From an uncultured Lachnospiraceae bacterium (GTDB lineage: Bacteria; Bacillota; Clostridia; Lachnospirales; Lachnospiraceae), in contig CAJURU010000008.1 of the NCBI GenBank assembly GCA_910588845.1, forward strand, positions 62,001 through 126,000: a stretch of DNA of 64,000 bases, read 5' to 3'. Shown piece by piece: positions 52,628-61,894 of the stretch. Each line of letters begins with the position of its first letter. Within the stretch, counting starts at the first letter, position 1. The notes below the pieces were generated by a model, which ran no database searches, had not been told where the DNA came from, and was given only the letters and a program-made list of their open reading frames with translations. A program made the translations under genes and the position numbers.

Positions 52628-53578
52628 TTATGCAAAGGCAATATTTAATCCCTCTGATAAGGTAAAGCTCAGGCGTTTGATGGACTCGTCTATATCCTTG
52701 GGAGTGACAAACATTGTGTTCAACTGCGGGGAAAGGAGTTCCCGGATGAGCTCATATTTCTCCATATCATTCAAGGCATTCAAGCCCGTACTCAAGGTGC
52801 GGAAATGACTGTGCTCTTCCATGGCCTGAATCAACATCTGCATCGTGTCGCTGACAATCGTCGCCGCGTCCACCACCGTGGGTACGCCTATGGCAATTAC
52901 CGGAATTCCCACAGTTTCCTCCGACAGTCCGTGACGGTGATTGCCTACACCGGAGCCAGGGTTAATGCCCGTATCTGTAATCTGAATCGTCCTGCCAAGC
53001 CGCCGTGTGCTGCGCGCCGCCAATGCGTCAATCGCAATCATTACATCAGGCTTCGTCTCCTCAACCGCTCCTCTGACAATCTCCTGGCTCTCCATACCGG
53101 TCTGCGCCATCACGCCAGGCACAATCCCGCTGACGGCATTGACTTCCTCCTCGCCAAATGCATATTTCCCGAATTCTTTCAGCACATGGCGGGTGATCAT
53201 GATATTGTCTACCACTCTTGGCCCCAGCGCATCGGGCGTCACTTCACGGTTCCCAAGCCCCGCCACCAACACGGAGAGCGGATCTTTTTTCTTAGGCAGC
53301 AAGCGTTTTATAAGCCGCGCAAGCTCAAGGGAAATTTCCCTGTGGTAGTCTTCGTCCTGACAGTCCATATTGGCAGCTTCCAGGGTAATATACGTTCCCT
53401 TGGGCCTTCCCATCGCCTTGGCGCCATTTTCTGTCTCAATCACCATCGTGGTAATCTTAATCTCATTTTTCTTGCGGTGTTCCTCCTCCACCCGCACCCC
53501 TTTAATCTCTACATTATCTTCCTCAAATTTTTCTCTGGTTTCCAATGCCAGGTCGGTACGCACCTGAAACTGACTCAT
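52628..53578 (-). CDS. gpr: Germination protease GPR
   Basis: A 316-aa peptidase (family A25) that degrades small acid-soluble spore proteins during germination and is made as a zymogen in the forespore. It begins MSQFQVRTDLALE, carrying the propeptide region. Core motifs are VAGLGNREVTPDALGPRVV, SGIVPGVMAQTGMES and VMIAIDALAARSTRRLGRTI, followed by DTGINPGSGVGNHR. ATG 53578 is chosen because GGAGGG is seven bases upstream. Presence of an intact gpr argues that this organism completes sporulation. Confidence 0.95.
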   Translation of the reverse strand: MSQFQVRTDLALETREKFEEDNVEIKGVRVEEEHRKKNEIKITTMVIETENGAKAMGRPKGTYITLEAANMDCQDEDYHREISLELARLIKRLLPKKKDPLSVLVAGLGNREVTPDALGPRVVDNIMITRHVLKEFGKYAFGEEEVNAVSGIVPGVMAQTGMESQEIVRGAVEETKPDVMIAIDALAARSTRRLGRTIQITDTGINPGSGVGNHRHGLSEETVGIPVIAIGVPTVVDAATIVSDTMQMLIQAMEEHSHFRTLSTGLNALNDMEKYELIRELLSPQLNTMFVTPKDIDESIKRLSFTLSEGLNIAFA

Positions 53579-53646
53579 TCTCTGTCCCTCCAACAAGTGT
53601 CTATTTTGCATAATAACATTTTTTGCAAAAAAAAGCAGAATATGTA

Positions 53647-53675
53647 TTGACAGATAGAATTTTTGGGACTAAACT
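53647..53675 (+). promoter_or_regulatory. rpsT promoter
   Basis: -35 TTGACA (53647-53652) and -10 TAAACT (53670-53675) are spaced by 17 bases, about 120 bases upstream of the rpsT start. The interval is a transcribed leader. Confidence 0.7.
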
Positions 53676-53796
53676 ATATGAGTATGTTTACATTAGAACG
53701 TCCGTGTCCGGCTTTAATGAAACAACAGTAGAACACAAGGCAGTCCTTTTGCGGGATTGCGGTGAGTCATATTTTTGCGAATGGGAGGTGTACGGA

Positions 53797-54060
53797 TTGG
53801 CTAACATCAAATCAGCAAAGAAGAGAATCTTAGTAACTGAGAAAAGAACAGCCCGCAACAAATCAATCAGATCTGCTGTGAAGACTTCAATTAAGAAAGT
53901 AGATGCTGCGATTGCTGCAAATGATAAAGAAGCTGCTCAGGCTGCATTGAAAGCTGCAACTTCTAAGATCAGCAAAGCTGCGACCAAAGGTGTGTATCAC
54001 AAGAACACCGCCGGAAGAAAGATTTCCCGTCTGACAAAAGCTGTCAACAGTATCGCTTAA
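53797..54060 (+). CDS. rpsT: 30S ribosomal protein S20
   Basis: An 87-aa basic, helical protein that binds 16S rRNA. After the TTG start it reads ANIKSAKKRILVTEKRTARN and continues with the Lys/Ala-rich pattern of S20, ending TAGRKISRLTKAVNSIA. The TTG at 53797 is used: GGGAGGTG lies six bases upstream, and the open frame upstream (about 58 codons) has no S20 sequence. A TTG start is also known for rpsT elsewhere and fits its translational autoregulation. It has its own promoter and terminator and is divergent from gpr. Confidence 0.96.
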   Translation: MANIKSAKKRILVTEKRTARNKSIRSAVKTSIKKVDAAIAANDKEAAQAALKAATSKISKAATKGVYHKNTAGRKISRLTKAVNSIA

Positions 54061-54083
54061 TTAATTTTATATATTACAAAAAA

Positions 54084-54117
54084 GGAAGCCAATACCGTCA
54101 TGTTGGCTTCCTTTTTT
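54084..54117. terminator. rpsT terminator (bidirectional)
   Basis: The stem GGAAGCCAA/TTGGCTTCC has a ten-base loop and is followed by six T. A run of A before it gives a T run on the other strand, so it can also end the convergent gene. Confidence 0.9.
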
Positions 54118-54128
54118 GACACCTGACC

Positions 54129-54599
54129 TTACGGCAAAGGGTGTTCCGCAATATACTGCTCCATAATTGCCGCTGCCATCCGCACCAACTTGGGACAAGG
54201 ACGTTTCTTATAATACCCTTCCGTGCGTTTCTCTGGTATCGGCTCCTGCCGTTTCTCGGTCAGTCCTAACAAGTCCCGGCAGACAATCGAACCATTCTCC
54301 TCCTCATAGGCTTTGGCAAGCTCCTGCACCCGCTGATAATGCTCTGTCTTTTCCTGCTGCGCCCCAGGGGTATCATAGCCGTAGAGAAGCCCCGCCGCCA
54401 TAAACATCCCGCTGACAGCGCCGCAAACCTCGCGCAAACGTCCCATACCGCCGCCAAAAGAAGAACTTAGACGCGCCGCCGACTTTTCATCCATACCGTA
54501 TAAATCCCGGAAAGCGAGAAACACCGCTTGTGAACAGTTATAGCCCTTGCGGAAATTCTCTTCCGCAAGCGCCCCATATTTGCTATTTTCTATGTCCAT
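54129..54599 (-). CDS. C-GCAxxG-C-C family protein
   Basis: A 156-aa protein whose conserved cysteines define this family: YNCSQAVFLAF, then FGGGMGRLREVCGAVSGMFMAAG (the C-GCAxxG segment), then IVCRDLLGL and RPCPKLV. The cysteine layout suggests a redox or iron-sulphur role, and some members are fused to redox proteins, but no reaction is proven. ATG 54599 is chosen because AGGAGG lies eight bases upstream. It ends against the shared rpsT terminator and lies 61 bases downstream of nadC. Confidence 0.88.
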   Translation of the reverse strand: MDIENSKYGALAEENFRKGYNCSQAVFLAFRDLYGMDEKSAARLSSSFGGGMGRLREVCGAVSGMFMAAGLLYGYDTPGAQQEKTEHYQRVQELAKAYEEENGSIVCRDLLGLTEKRQEPIPEKRTEGYYKKRPCPKLVRMAAAIMEQYIAEHPLP

Positions 54600-54660
54600 A
54601 TGTATTTCCTCCTTAAAGGTATCGGCACGCGGCGCCATGCGCCACCTGCCAAGTCGTCAC

Positions 54661-55518
54661 TCAGTTCAAAGCATGTAAATTCTTCAGGGAAATATCCATA
54701 ATCGGCGCAGAGTGTGTCAGCGCGCCGCTGGAAATATAATCAACGCCCAGAGAAATATAACGCTCAATATTCTCCTTCGTCACGTTTCCGGAACATTCAA
54801 TCTCCGCCCTTCCTGCTATCGCTGTAATTGCTTTTTGCATCTCTTCCACGCTCATGTTATCCAGCATGATAATGTCTGCGCCCGCCTCCGCTGCTTCCTG
54901 CACCATCTCCACGGTCTCGCACTCAATCTCAATCTTACGCACAAATGGGGCGTACTCTTTCGCCATCTCTACGGCCTCTTTCACGCCTCCGGCTGCCCCG
55001 ATATGATTATCCTTGAGCAGCACGCCGTCGGAAAGATTGTAACGATGGTTGTAACCGCCGCCCGTTTTCACGGCATATTTCTCAAAAATACGATTGTTGG
55101 GCGTAGTCTTCCTGGTGTCCAAAAGCTTGGTCTTACTGCCCTCTAAGAGTTTGGCTATAGAATTCGTATAAGTAGCAATCCCGCTCATACGCTGCAAATA
55201 ATTGAGCGCGGTACGCTCGCCGGAAAGAATCGCGCGGATATCGCCAGTGATTGTGCCGATAATTTCACCGCTTTTCACCGTTTGCCCATCCTCATAGGAA
55301 AACTTCACCTCAATGTCCTCATCTAAGAGCTCAAACACTCTGCGAAACACAAAAAGCCCGGCAAGTACGCCGTCCTGTTTGCAAATAAGCTGCGCTTCCC
55401 CTTTCTGTGCCTTACGCATCACTGCGTTGGTGCTCACGTCCTCGCTGGAAATGTCTTCCCTGAGCGCACCCAGAATCAATTCATCCACATTTAACGTCAT
55501 GGTTATGTTGTTGTTCAT
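54661..55518 (-). CDS. nadC: Nicotinate-nucleotide pyrophosphorylase (carboxylating)
   Basis: A 285-aa quinolinate phosphoribosyltransferase that makes nicotinate mononucleotide from quinolinate and PRPP. Signatures are ALREDISSEDVST, LNYLQRMSGIATYT, LLDTRKTTPNNRIFEKYAVKTGGGYNHR, LKDNHIGAAGG and DIIMLDNMSVEEM. It overlaps the 3' end of nadB by 38 bases, so the two are translationally coupled. The third de novo gene, nadA, is not in this cluster. Confidence 0.97.
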   Translation of the reverse strand: MNNNITMTLNVDELILGALREDISSEDVSTNAVMRKAQKGEAQLICKQDGVLAGLFVFRRVFELLDEDIEVKFSYEDGQTVKSGEIIGTITGDIRAILSGERTALNYLQRMSGIATYTNSIAKLLEGSKTKLLDTRKTTPNNRIFEKYAVKTGGGYNHRYNLSDGVLLKDNHIGAAGGVKEAVEMAKEYAPFVRKIEIECETVEMVQEAAEAGADIIMLDNMSVEEMQKAITAIAGRAEIECSGNVTKENIERYISLGVDYISSGALTHSAPIMDISLKNLHALN

Positions 55519-56800
55519 ACGCTTTCTTCATCCTTTCTATTTCTTGCAGCACTAACTTCCTATTTTCCTGCTGCATTTTCTTCCTGTCCGTATACTTTTC
55601 CGGCTCAAATGCTACCTCGGCTTCCACTTGATGCTTTTTGTTGCCTGCCGCAATATCCAACGCAGCCCGCCTTGCAAATACCAGGCTCTCCAACAGCGAA
55701 TTGCTGGCTAAACGGTTGGCCCCATGCACACCGTTGCAGCTCGTCTCACCCACTGCATAAAGACGCTCCATGGAAGTCCTGCTTTCCAAATCGACACGGA
55801 TTCCTCCCATGAAATAATGCTGCCCCGGCACCACCGGAATGCATTCTTTTGTCACATCATAGCCCTCTTCCAGACAACGCTTATAAATATTAGGAAAATG
55901 CCCTAGAATATCTTCCTTGGCAATGTTCTCCATCGACAGCCACACATACGGTTTTCCATCCTTCTTCATCTGCTCTTCAATCGCGTGGGTCACCACATCC
56001 CGCGGTAAAAGTTCATCCACAAAACGTTCCATCCTGGCATTGTAAAGTACCGCCCCTTCTCCGCGCACTGATTCCGAAATCAAAAAGCTCCTGCCCGGTT
56101 TCTTAGAATACAAAGTCGTTGGATGAATCTGCACAAAATTCACATCCCGCAAGGCTATGTTATGGCGCAGCGCAATGGCAATCCCATCTCCCGTCAAATG
56201 AGAAAAATTCGTGGAATGCCGGTAAAGGCCGCCAATGCCGCCGCAGGCAAATATCGTGTCCTTTGCCCGCAAAGCGCACACATTTCCCTGGCTGTCCACG
56301 ACTACAACGCCGCAGCAAACATTCTCTTTGCACAAAATATCTATCATCTCCGTGTGCTCATAAATCGCGATATTACTGCGCTGCCTTGCCTGCTTCAACA
56401 ATTTACTGGTAATCTCCTTGCCCGTGATGTCCTCGTGAAACAAAATCCTCGGACGCGAATGTCCGCCTTCCCTGGTAAAAGCCAGCTTTCCGTTCTGACG
56501 CTCAAACTCAACGCCATAATTGATTAATAACTCAATAATCTGCTGAGAGCTGCGTATCATCATTTCCACTGATTGCGGGCTGTTCCTGTAATGTCCCGCT
56601 TTCATGGTGTCCTCATAGTAAGGTCCATAATCCTCCTCAGACCGCAGCATGCAAATTCCTCCCTGTGCCAGAAAAGAATCACTGTTCTTCGCCTCGTCCT
56701 TAGTAATCACGGTCACTTTAGTACTTTCCGGAAGCTGCAATGCGCTAAACAGCCCGGCGGCTCCGCTACCTACAATTACAACATCTGTCTCTCTGTCCAT
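55481..56800 (-). CDS. nadB: L-aspartate oxidase
   Basis: A 439-aa FAD enzyme that oxidises L-aspartate to iminoaspartate, the first step of de novo NAD synthesis. The N-terminal FAD motif is VVIVGSGAAGLFSALQL. The SFLAQGGICM, HSRPRILFHEDITGKEI, IFACGGIGGLYRHSTN and VGETSCNGVHGANRLASNSLLE blocks follow. At 439 residues it is shorter than the roughly 530 of E. coli NadB, mainly in the C-terminal helical part. In anaerobes fumarate is the likely electron acceptor. It overlaps nadC and lies 12 bases after the topoisomerase A gene. Confidence 0.94.
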   Translation of the reverse strand: MDRETDVVIVGSGAAGLFSALQLPESTKVTVITKDEAKNSDSFLAQGGICMLRSEEDYGPYYEDTMKAGHYRNSPQSVEMMIRSSQQIIELLINYGVEFERQNGKLAFTREGGHSRPRILFHEDITGKEITSKLLKQARQRSNIAIYEHTEMIDILCKENVCCGVVVVDSQGNVCALRAKDTIFACGGIGGLYRHSTNFSHLTGDGIAIALRHNIALRDVNFVQIHPTTLYSKKPGRSFLISESVRGEGAVLYNARMERFVDELLPRDVVTHAIEEQMKKDGKPYVWLSMENIAKEDILGHFPNIYKRCLEEGYDVTKECIPVVPGQHYFMGGIRVDLESRTSMERLYAVGETSCNGVHGANRLASNSLLESLVFARRAALDIAAGNKKHQVEAEVAFEPEKYTDRKKMQQENRKLVLQEIERMKKAYEQQHNHDVKCG

Positions 56801-56812
56801 GATGCCTCCTAA

Positions 56813-59053
56813 TCATCTCTTCACGCCTTTTCCGTCACGGCAGGCGATTCGCAGCCTGTGCAACATGATCTGCTTGTCCTTTTCCTCAATCACCCGCTCC
56901 TCATCACCCAGAAGGTATGCCGCTTTGAGGCTGTCTTTCTCGTCTATTTTCATTCCCCGAACGCCGATAGCTCCCTTCTTCTTCTGAGGAACACTTGAGG
57001 CCAGAAAACGCAAAAACATCCCTTTTTCTGTCTGTAGGACGATACTCTCTTCTTCTGTCTCCGCCAAGGGCTCTGCCAGGAAAACACTTTCACCCGCATT
57101 TAGCTTGGTCGCTGCCGTCGTCCGTTTCGACACATCAAACTCCGCGCCGTCCACCTTTTTTAACATACCGGAACTGCTGACAAACAAAAGCTTTCTGCCC
57201 AGAAGTCCGCCCAGACTATTGATATAAACAATTGTCTCCTCACTGCTGTTATAGTTACTAATATTATCAAGCGGCGTTCCCTTATCGCGGAATTTGCCAT
57301 ACGGAAGGTCCAATATCTTCACCGTGTGGAGATGTCCTGTATTCGTAAATATACAAAGCTTGTCTGTATTCATGCAGTGGATCACATACTTATTCTCTCC
57401 GTCCGCCGCCTCCTGATTGCGCTCATATGTGGAGACGTCTACCGTTCTGGTATAACCGAAACGGTCTATCAACAGAACCACCGGCATTTCTTCGATTTTC
57501 TTCTCCTCGTAAACGGCTTCCTTAGCATTCTCAATCTTTGTCTTTCTCGGTGTTCCGTATTCCTTCTGGAAACGCGTCAAGTCCTTCACAATCACTTTTG
57601 CCATCGCGCTGCGGCTGCCAAGGATTTCTTCATACTTAGCGATATTGGCAAGCGTCGCCTCATGCTCTTTCATCAATGCCTCAATTTCCAAACCGATCAG
57701 CTTGTAGAGGCGCATTTCCAAAATTGCAGCAGCCTGCCGCTCCGTGAAACAAAGGTTCTTAGCGTCCGCTTCCGAGCCTTTGTAGCGGAACTTAATCTTC
57801 TCCGTGTTGCCATTCATCAGACAATCCTTGGCGTCCTTAATATTCTTAGAACCACGCAAGATTTCAATAATCAGGTCAATCACGTCGCACGCCTGGATTA
57901 AGCCCTCCTGGACTTCCTTTTTGTCCAGCTCCTTTGCCAAAAGCGTCTGATACTTCCTGGTGGCAAGCTCATACTGGAAATTCACATGATGACGGATAAT
58001 CGGCACCAGCCCCAGTGTTTCCGGCCTTCCATCCGTCACCGCCAGCATATTTACGCCAAACGTGTCCTCCAAACGCGTTTTTTTATAAAGCATATTGCAA
58101 AGATTCTCCACATCCGCACCTTTTTTCAAATCAAGTACAATGCGAATGCCCTCTTTGGAAGACTGGTTGGAAATATCCACAATATCCGTCGTCTTCTTTG
58201 TCTCTACCAGATTGTAAACATCCATAAGAAATTTCCCGATATTTGCGCCCACCATCGTATAAGGAATTTCCGTAATTACCAGACGCTGCCTGCCTCCTTT
58301 GGCCTGTTCCACTTCAACCTTGCCGCGCAGTTTGATTTTGCCGGTTCCGCTCTCATAAATTTGTAGAAGATCATCCTGATTGACGACGATTCCTCCGGTG
58401 GGAAAATCCGGTCCCTTGATATGTTCCATCATCTGGGCCGTCGTAATATCGGGATTTTTCATATAAGCTTTGACGCCCTCAAGCACTTCGGAAAAATTAT
58501 GGGGCGGAATGCTCGTCGCCATACCGACGGCAATTCCTTCGGCGCCATTTATCAGCAAATTGGGTACTCGCACCGGCAATACGGACGGCTCTTTCTCCGT
58601 CTCGTCAAAGTTAGGCACGAAGTCTACGACATCCTTGTCCAAATCCGCAAGGTATGCTTCCTGCGTCACCTTTTCAAGACGCGCCTCCGTATAACGCATC
58701 GCCGCCGCGCCGTCGCCCTCAATGGAGCCAAAATTTCCATGCCCGTCTACAAGCGGGAGGCCCTTCTTAAAATCCTGCGCCAAAACCACCAGCGCTTCAT
58801 AGATAGAACTGTCCCCATGAGGATGATACTTACCCATGGTGTCGCCGACAATTCTCGCACATTTTCGATATGGCCTGTCGTAGCGTATTCCCAGCTCATG
58901 CATATCATAAAGCGTCCTGCGCTGCACCGGCTTTAAGCCGTCCCGGACATCCGGCAGCGCCCGCGCCACGATTACGCTCATGGCATAATCTATATAAGAC
59001 TTCTGCATCAGCTCCGAATATTCCGTACGAATAATCTGTTCATTCTGCTCCAT
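56813..59053 (-). CDS. Type IIA DNA topoisomerase subunit A (GyrA/ParC)
   Basis: A 746-aa DNA-cleaving subunit. The N-terminal domain has VIVARALPDVRDGLKPVQRR, KYHPHGDSSIYEALV in the quinolone-determining region, and AMRYTEARL with the active-site Tyr. A coiled coil and a C-terminal six-blade DNA-wrapping domain follow. The gyrase-type GyrA box (QRRGGKG) is not matched: the nearest sequence is QKKKGAIG, which argues for a topoisomerase IV-like enzyme or a second gyrase-like paralogue. It pairs with the subunit B gene 13 bases upstream. dnaA/recF are not nearby, so this is probably not the origin-linked gyrase. Confidence 0.9.
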   Translation of the reverse strand: MEQNEQIIRTEYSELMQKSYIDYAMSVIVARALPDVRDGLKPVQRRTLYDMHELGIRYDRPYRKCARIVGDTMGKYHPHGDSSIYEALVVLAQDFKKGLPLVDGHGNFGSIEGDGAAAMRYTEARLEKVTQEAYLADLDKDVVDFVPNFDETEKEPSVLPVRVPNLLINGAEGIAVGMATSIPPHNFSEVLEGVKAYMKNPDITTAQMMEHIKGPDFPTGGIVVNQDDLLQIYESGTGKIKLRGKVEVEQAKGGRQRLVITEIPYTMVGANIGKFLMDVYNLVETKKTTDIVDISNQSSKEGIRIVLDLKKGADVENLCNMLYKKTRLEDTFGVNMLAVTDGRPETLGLVPIIRHHVNFQYELATRKYQTLLAKELDKKEVQEGLIQACDVIDLIIEILRGSKNIKDAKDCLMNGNTEKIKFRYKGSEADAKNLCFTERQAAAILEMRLYKLIGLEIEALMKEHEATLANIAKYEEILGSRSAMAKVIVKDLTRFQKEYGTPRKTKIENAKEAVYEEKKIEEMPVVLLIDRFGYTRTVDVSTYERNQEAADGENKYVIHCMNTDKLCIFTNTGHLHTVKILDLPYGKFRDKGTPLDNISNYNSSEETIVYINSLGGLLGRKLLFVSSSGMLKKVDGAEFDVSKRTTAATKLNAGESVFLAEPLAETEEESIVLQTEKGMFLRFLASSVPQKKKGAIGVRGMKIDEKDSLKAAYLLGDEERVIEEKDKQIMLHRLRIACRDGKGVKR

Positions 59054-59066
59054 GATTTATTCCTTT

Positions 59067-60989
59067 CTATATGTCCAGCTCTGCATCATGCGCATGCTCA
59101 TGGATAAACTCTCTGCGCGGAAGCACTTCCGTGCCCATCAGCATTTCCGTCACCTCAGACGCCATTCTGGCATCCTCAATCTCCACCTTCTTGAGCATCC
59201 GCGTCTGAGGATTCAATGTAGTCTCCCACAGCTGATCTGCATCCATTTCTCCCAGTCCCTTATAGCGCTGCAAGGTAAAAGCACCTTTATGGCGTTTGCG
59301 ATATTTCTTCAAAGCAATGTCGTCATACAGGTATTCCTCCTCGCCTCTGCTGGGAATCGCCTTATACAAGGGCGGCATCGCAATATAGACGTGCCCCTCA
59401 AAAATCAGTTCCGGCATAAAACGGTAAAACAAGGTCAGCAGCAAGGTGGAAATATGCGCGCCGTCCACATCTGCGTCCGCCATAACAATAATCTTGCCAT
59501 ATCTGAGTTTTGTAATATCGAAATCATTGCCGTATCCCTCGGAGAACCCGCAGCCAAACGCATTAATCATTGTTTTAATCTCTGCATTGGCAAGCACCTT
59601 GTCAATGCTCGCCTTCTCAACATTGAGAATCTTGCCGCGGATTGGCAAAATAGCCTGGTAATTGCGGTCCCTTGCTGTTTTCGCCGAACCGCCCGCAGAA
59701 TCTCCCTCCACAATAAAAATCTCGCAAAGAGACGCATCCCGGCTCTCACAGTTGGCAAGCTTACCGTTGGAATCAAAGGAAAACTTCTGCTTCGTCAAAA
59801 GGTTTGTCTTTGCCTTTTCCTCTGTCTTTCGTATCCTTGCCGCCTTCTCCGCACAGGAAATCACTTTCTTGAGATTTTCTAAATTTTTATCAAAATATAG
59901 TTGAATTTCTTCCCCGGTAACCTTGCTGGTTATGCGCGCCGCATCCTGGTTATCAAGTTTCGTCTTCGTCTGGCCCTCAAATCTGGGCGCCGGATGCTTG
60001 ATGGAAATTACGGCTGTCAGCCCATTGCGCACGTCCGTGCCGGTAAAATTGGCGTCTTTTTCTTTTAAAACACCGAGTTCTCTGGCATAATTATTAATTA
60101 CCGTCGTAAATACAGTCTTAAATCCAGTCAGATGCGTACCGCCTTCGGCGTTGTAAATATTGTTACAAAAGCCCAGCACATTTTCACGGAACTCATTGAT
60201 ATACTGAAACGCCGCCTCGACCGTGATTCCTTCGCCCTCTCCCTTGAAATATACGACGTCATGTACCGCCGGGGCTTTGCGGTTCAAATCCTTGACAAAG
60301 CCGATGATCCCCTCCTCCTCATGGAATTCAATTTTCTCTGGGACATCCCCGCGCTTATCTTCATAGACAATCGTAAGCCTGGGATTTAAGTATGCCGTCT
60401 CATGGAGGCGGCTCTTGACATCCTCCTCCTTAAAACGCGTCTTCTCAAAAATCTCCGGATCCGGCAAAAAGGTAATCTTCGTACCCGTCTTTTTCGTTTT
60501 ACCGATGACTGGAAGCAGTCCCTGTTGCAAATCGACCACTGGGTTGCCGCGCTCATATCTGTCATGATGAATCTTACCGTCGAGATACACTTCCAAATCA
60601 AGATATACCGACAATGCATTGACAACGGAAGAACCTACGCCGTGAAGCCCGCCGCTGGTCTTATAAGCGTCGTTGTCAAATTTGCCTCCTGCGTGCAGCG
60701 TGGAAAATACCAGACGTGCAGCCGATATCCCCTTCTCGTGCATGCCCACCGGTATCCCTCGTCCATTATCCTCTACCGTGCAGGAACCGTCCTTCTCTAA
60801 AGTCACCTTAATTCTATCGCAAAACCCTGCCAAATGCTCGTCCACAGAGTTGTCTACAATCTCATAGATTAAATGATTCAAGCCCTTGCGTGACACGCTC
60901 CCGATGTACATGCCTGGCCTTTTCCTTACGGCTTCCAAACCTTCCAGCACCGTTATATTGCCGGCGCCGTATTCCTGTTTCTCTGCCAT
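59067..60989 (-). CDS. Type IIA DNA topoisomerase subunit B (GyrB/ParE)
   Basis: A 640-aa ATPase subunit. The GHKL ATPase motifs are YEIVDNSVDEHLAG, EDNGRGIPVG and GGLHGVGSSVVNAL. The TOPRIM metal site is FIVEGDSAGGSAK with the DADVDGAHI block, and the C-terminus has RYKGLGEMDADQLWETT. GyrB and ParE are not reliably separated by these motifs; the local TOPRIM reading PIRGKILNVEKA is of the GyrB type, while the partner A subunit lacks a normal GyrA box. It is first of the pair and is followed by the A subunit 13 bases later. Confidence 0.9.
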   Translation of the reverse strand: MAEKQEYGAGNITVLEGLEAVRKRPGMYIGSVSRKGLNHLIYEIVDNSVDEHLAGFCDRIKVTLEKDGSCTVEDNGRGIPVGMHEKGISAARLVFSTLHAGGKFDNDAYKTSGGLHGVGSSVVNALSVYLDLEVYLDGKIHHDRYERGNPVVDLQQGLLPVIGKTKKTGTKITFLPDPEIFEKTRFKEEDVKSRLHETAYLNPRLTIVYEDKRGDVPEKIEFHEEEGIIGFVKDLNRKAPAVHDVVYFKGEGEGITVEAAFQYINEFRENVLGFCNNIYNAEGGTHLTGFKTVFTTVINNYARELGVLKEKDANFTGTDVRNGLTAVISIKHPAPRFEGQTKTKLDNQDAARITSKVTGEEIQLYFDKNLENLKKVISCAEKAARIRKTEEKAKTNLLTKQKFSFDSNGKLANCESRDASLCEIFIVEGDSAGGSAKTARDRNYQAILPIRGKILNVEKASIDKVLANAEIKTMINAFGCGFSEGYGNDFDITKLRYGKIIVMADADVDGAHISTLLLTLFYRFMPELIFEGHVYIAMPPLYKAIPSRGEEEYLYDDIALKKYRKRHKGAFTLQRYKGLGEMDADQLWETTLNPQTRMLKKVEIEDARMASEVTEMLMGTEVLPRREFIHEHAHDAELDI

Positions 60990-61081
60990 GTTCTGTCTTC
61001 CTTTCCTTGCTTGCCTGACATAACTCGCCCTGCAAAAAATATATCATCCCAAACAGGTCGTTCAATATCCGACTTCCTTTT

Positions 61082-61894
61082 TCACTTGCCGCAAAACGCC
61101 CGGCTTAAATCCTCCCTCAACGCATCGCAATCCTGATAGCGTTCCCCAGGGTCTTCCCGCACACACTTACAAATGATCCTCTCTAATTTACGAAACTGAG
61201 AAAGCCTGAAACGACAGTCAAAAAACTTACTGCACTTTCCACACTTCTTCTCTACCAGTTCAGGTCCTTTTCCTGTCAGGAGCTGATACATTGTCACTCC
61301 TAAAGCGTAGATATCCGTGCGCGCATCTACGCATTTATTCATATCAAACTGCTCCGGCGCCGCATATCCTCTGGTTCCAAGACGCAGAGAGGATTCTTTG
61401 CTTTCCTGCCCGCTCTCCATCACGGCTCCAAAATCAATAAGCCTGAGATTTCCTGCTGACTGGATCATAATATTATCCGGCTTCATATCGCAATATACCA
61501 GCGACGGCGTATAACGGTGCAGATAAGAGAGCATCAGACATAAATCCATTGCCATGCGCACCACTTCCCCTGCCGGCAAAGAACCCAGCCTGATAAGACG
61601 TTCCCCCGCAGTTTCCCCTTCCAGGAATTCCATGATGATATAATCTGCCTGCTCCGTCTCCACGATATCAAATATTTGTGGAAAATACGGATATTTCAGT
61701 TTCCATATTATCTGAGCTTCCCTGCGCGCAAACGCATAAATCCTACTGTCCCCAGACTGATTAATTTCTTTTATCGCACGCTTTCTGCCACTTTCCACGT
61801 CATAAGCCAGATATACCTGCGCATTCCCGCCTCTGCCAAGATGCTTTTCTATCTGGTAACGCTGTGCCAGCGTTTCTCCGACCTTTAAACCCAT
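61082..61894 (-). CDS. Serine/threonine protein kinase
   Basis: A 270-aa soluble Hanks-type kinase without a membrane segment or PASTA repeats. The glycine-rich loop is GRGGNAQVYLAYD, the ATP lysine is in RAIKEI, and the catalytic loop is YCDMKPDNIM with DFG as LIDFGAV. The canonical HRD is replaced by YCD, so the Asp is kept but His and Arg are not. GYAAPEQF is the activation-segment end. A Cys-rich insertion (CGKCSKFFDC) lies near residue 220. The gene overlaps gpsA by 10 bases, so it is co-expressed with lipid genes. Its target is unknown. Confidence 0.9.
   Translation of the reverse strand: MGLKVGETLAQRYQIEKHLGRGGNAQVYLAYDVESGRKRAIKEINQSGDSRIYAFARREAQIIWKLKYPYFPQIFDIVETEQADYIIMEFLEGETAGERLIRLGSLPAGEVVRMAMDLCLMLSYLHRYTPSLVYCDMKPDNIMIQSAGNLRLIDFGAVMESGQESKESSLRLGTRGYAAPEQFDMNKCVDARTDIYALGVTMYQLLTGKGPELVEKKCGKCSKFFDCRFRLSQFRKLERIICKCVREDPGERYQDCDALREDLSRAFCGK

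Noticed and set aside
53604..53630. Inverted repeat TTTTGCA-N13-TGCAAAA upstream of gpr
   Set aside because: It is AT-rich and could be chance. I could not fit a convincing sigma-F or sigma-G promoter to it, so I do not call it a regulatory site.
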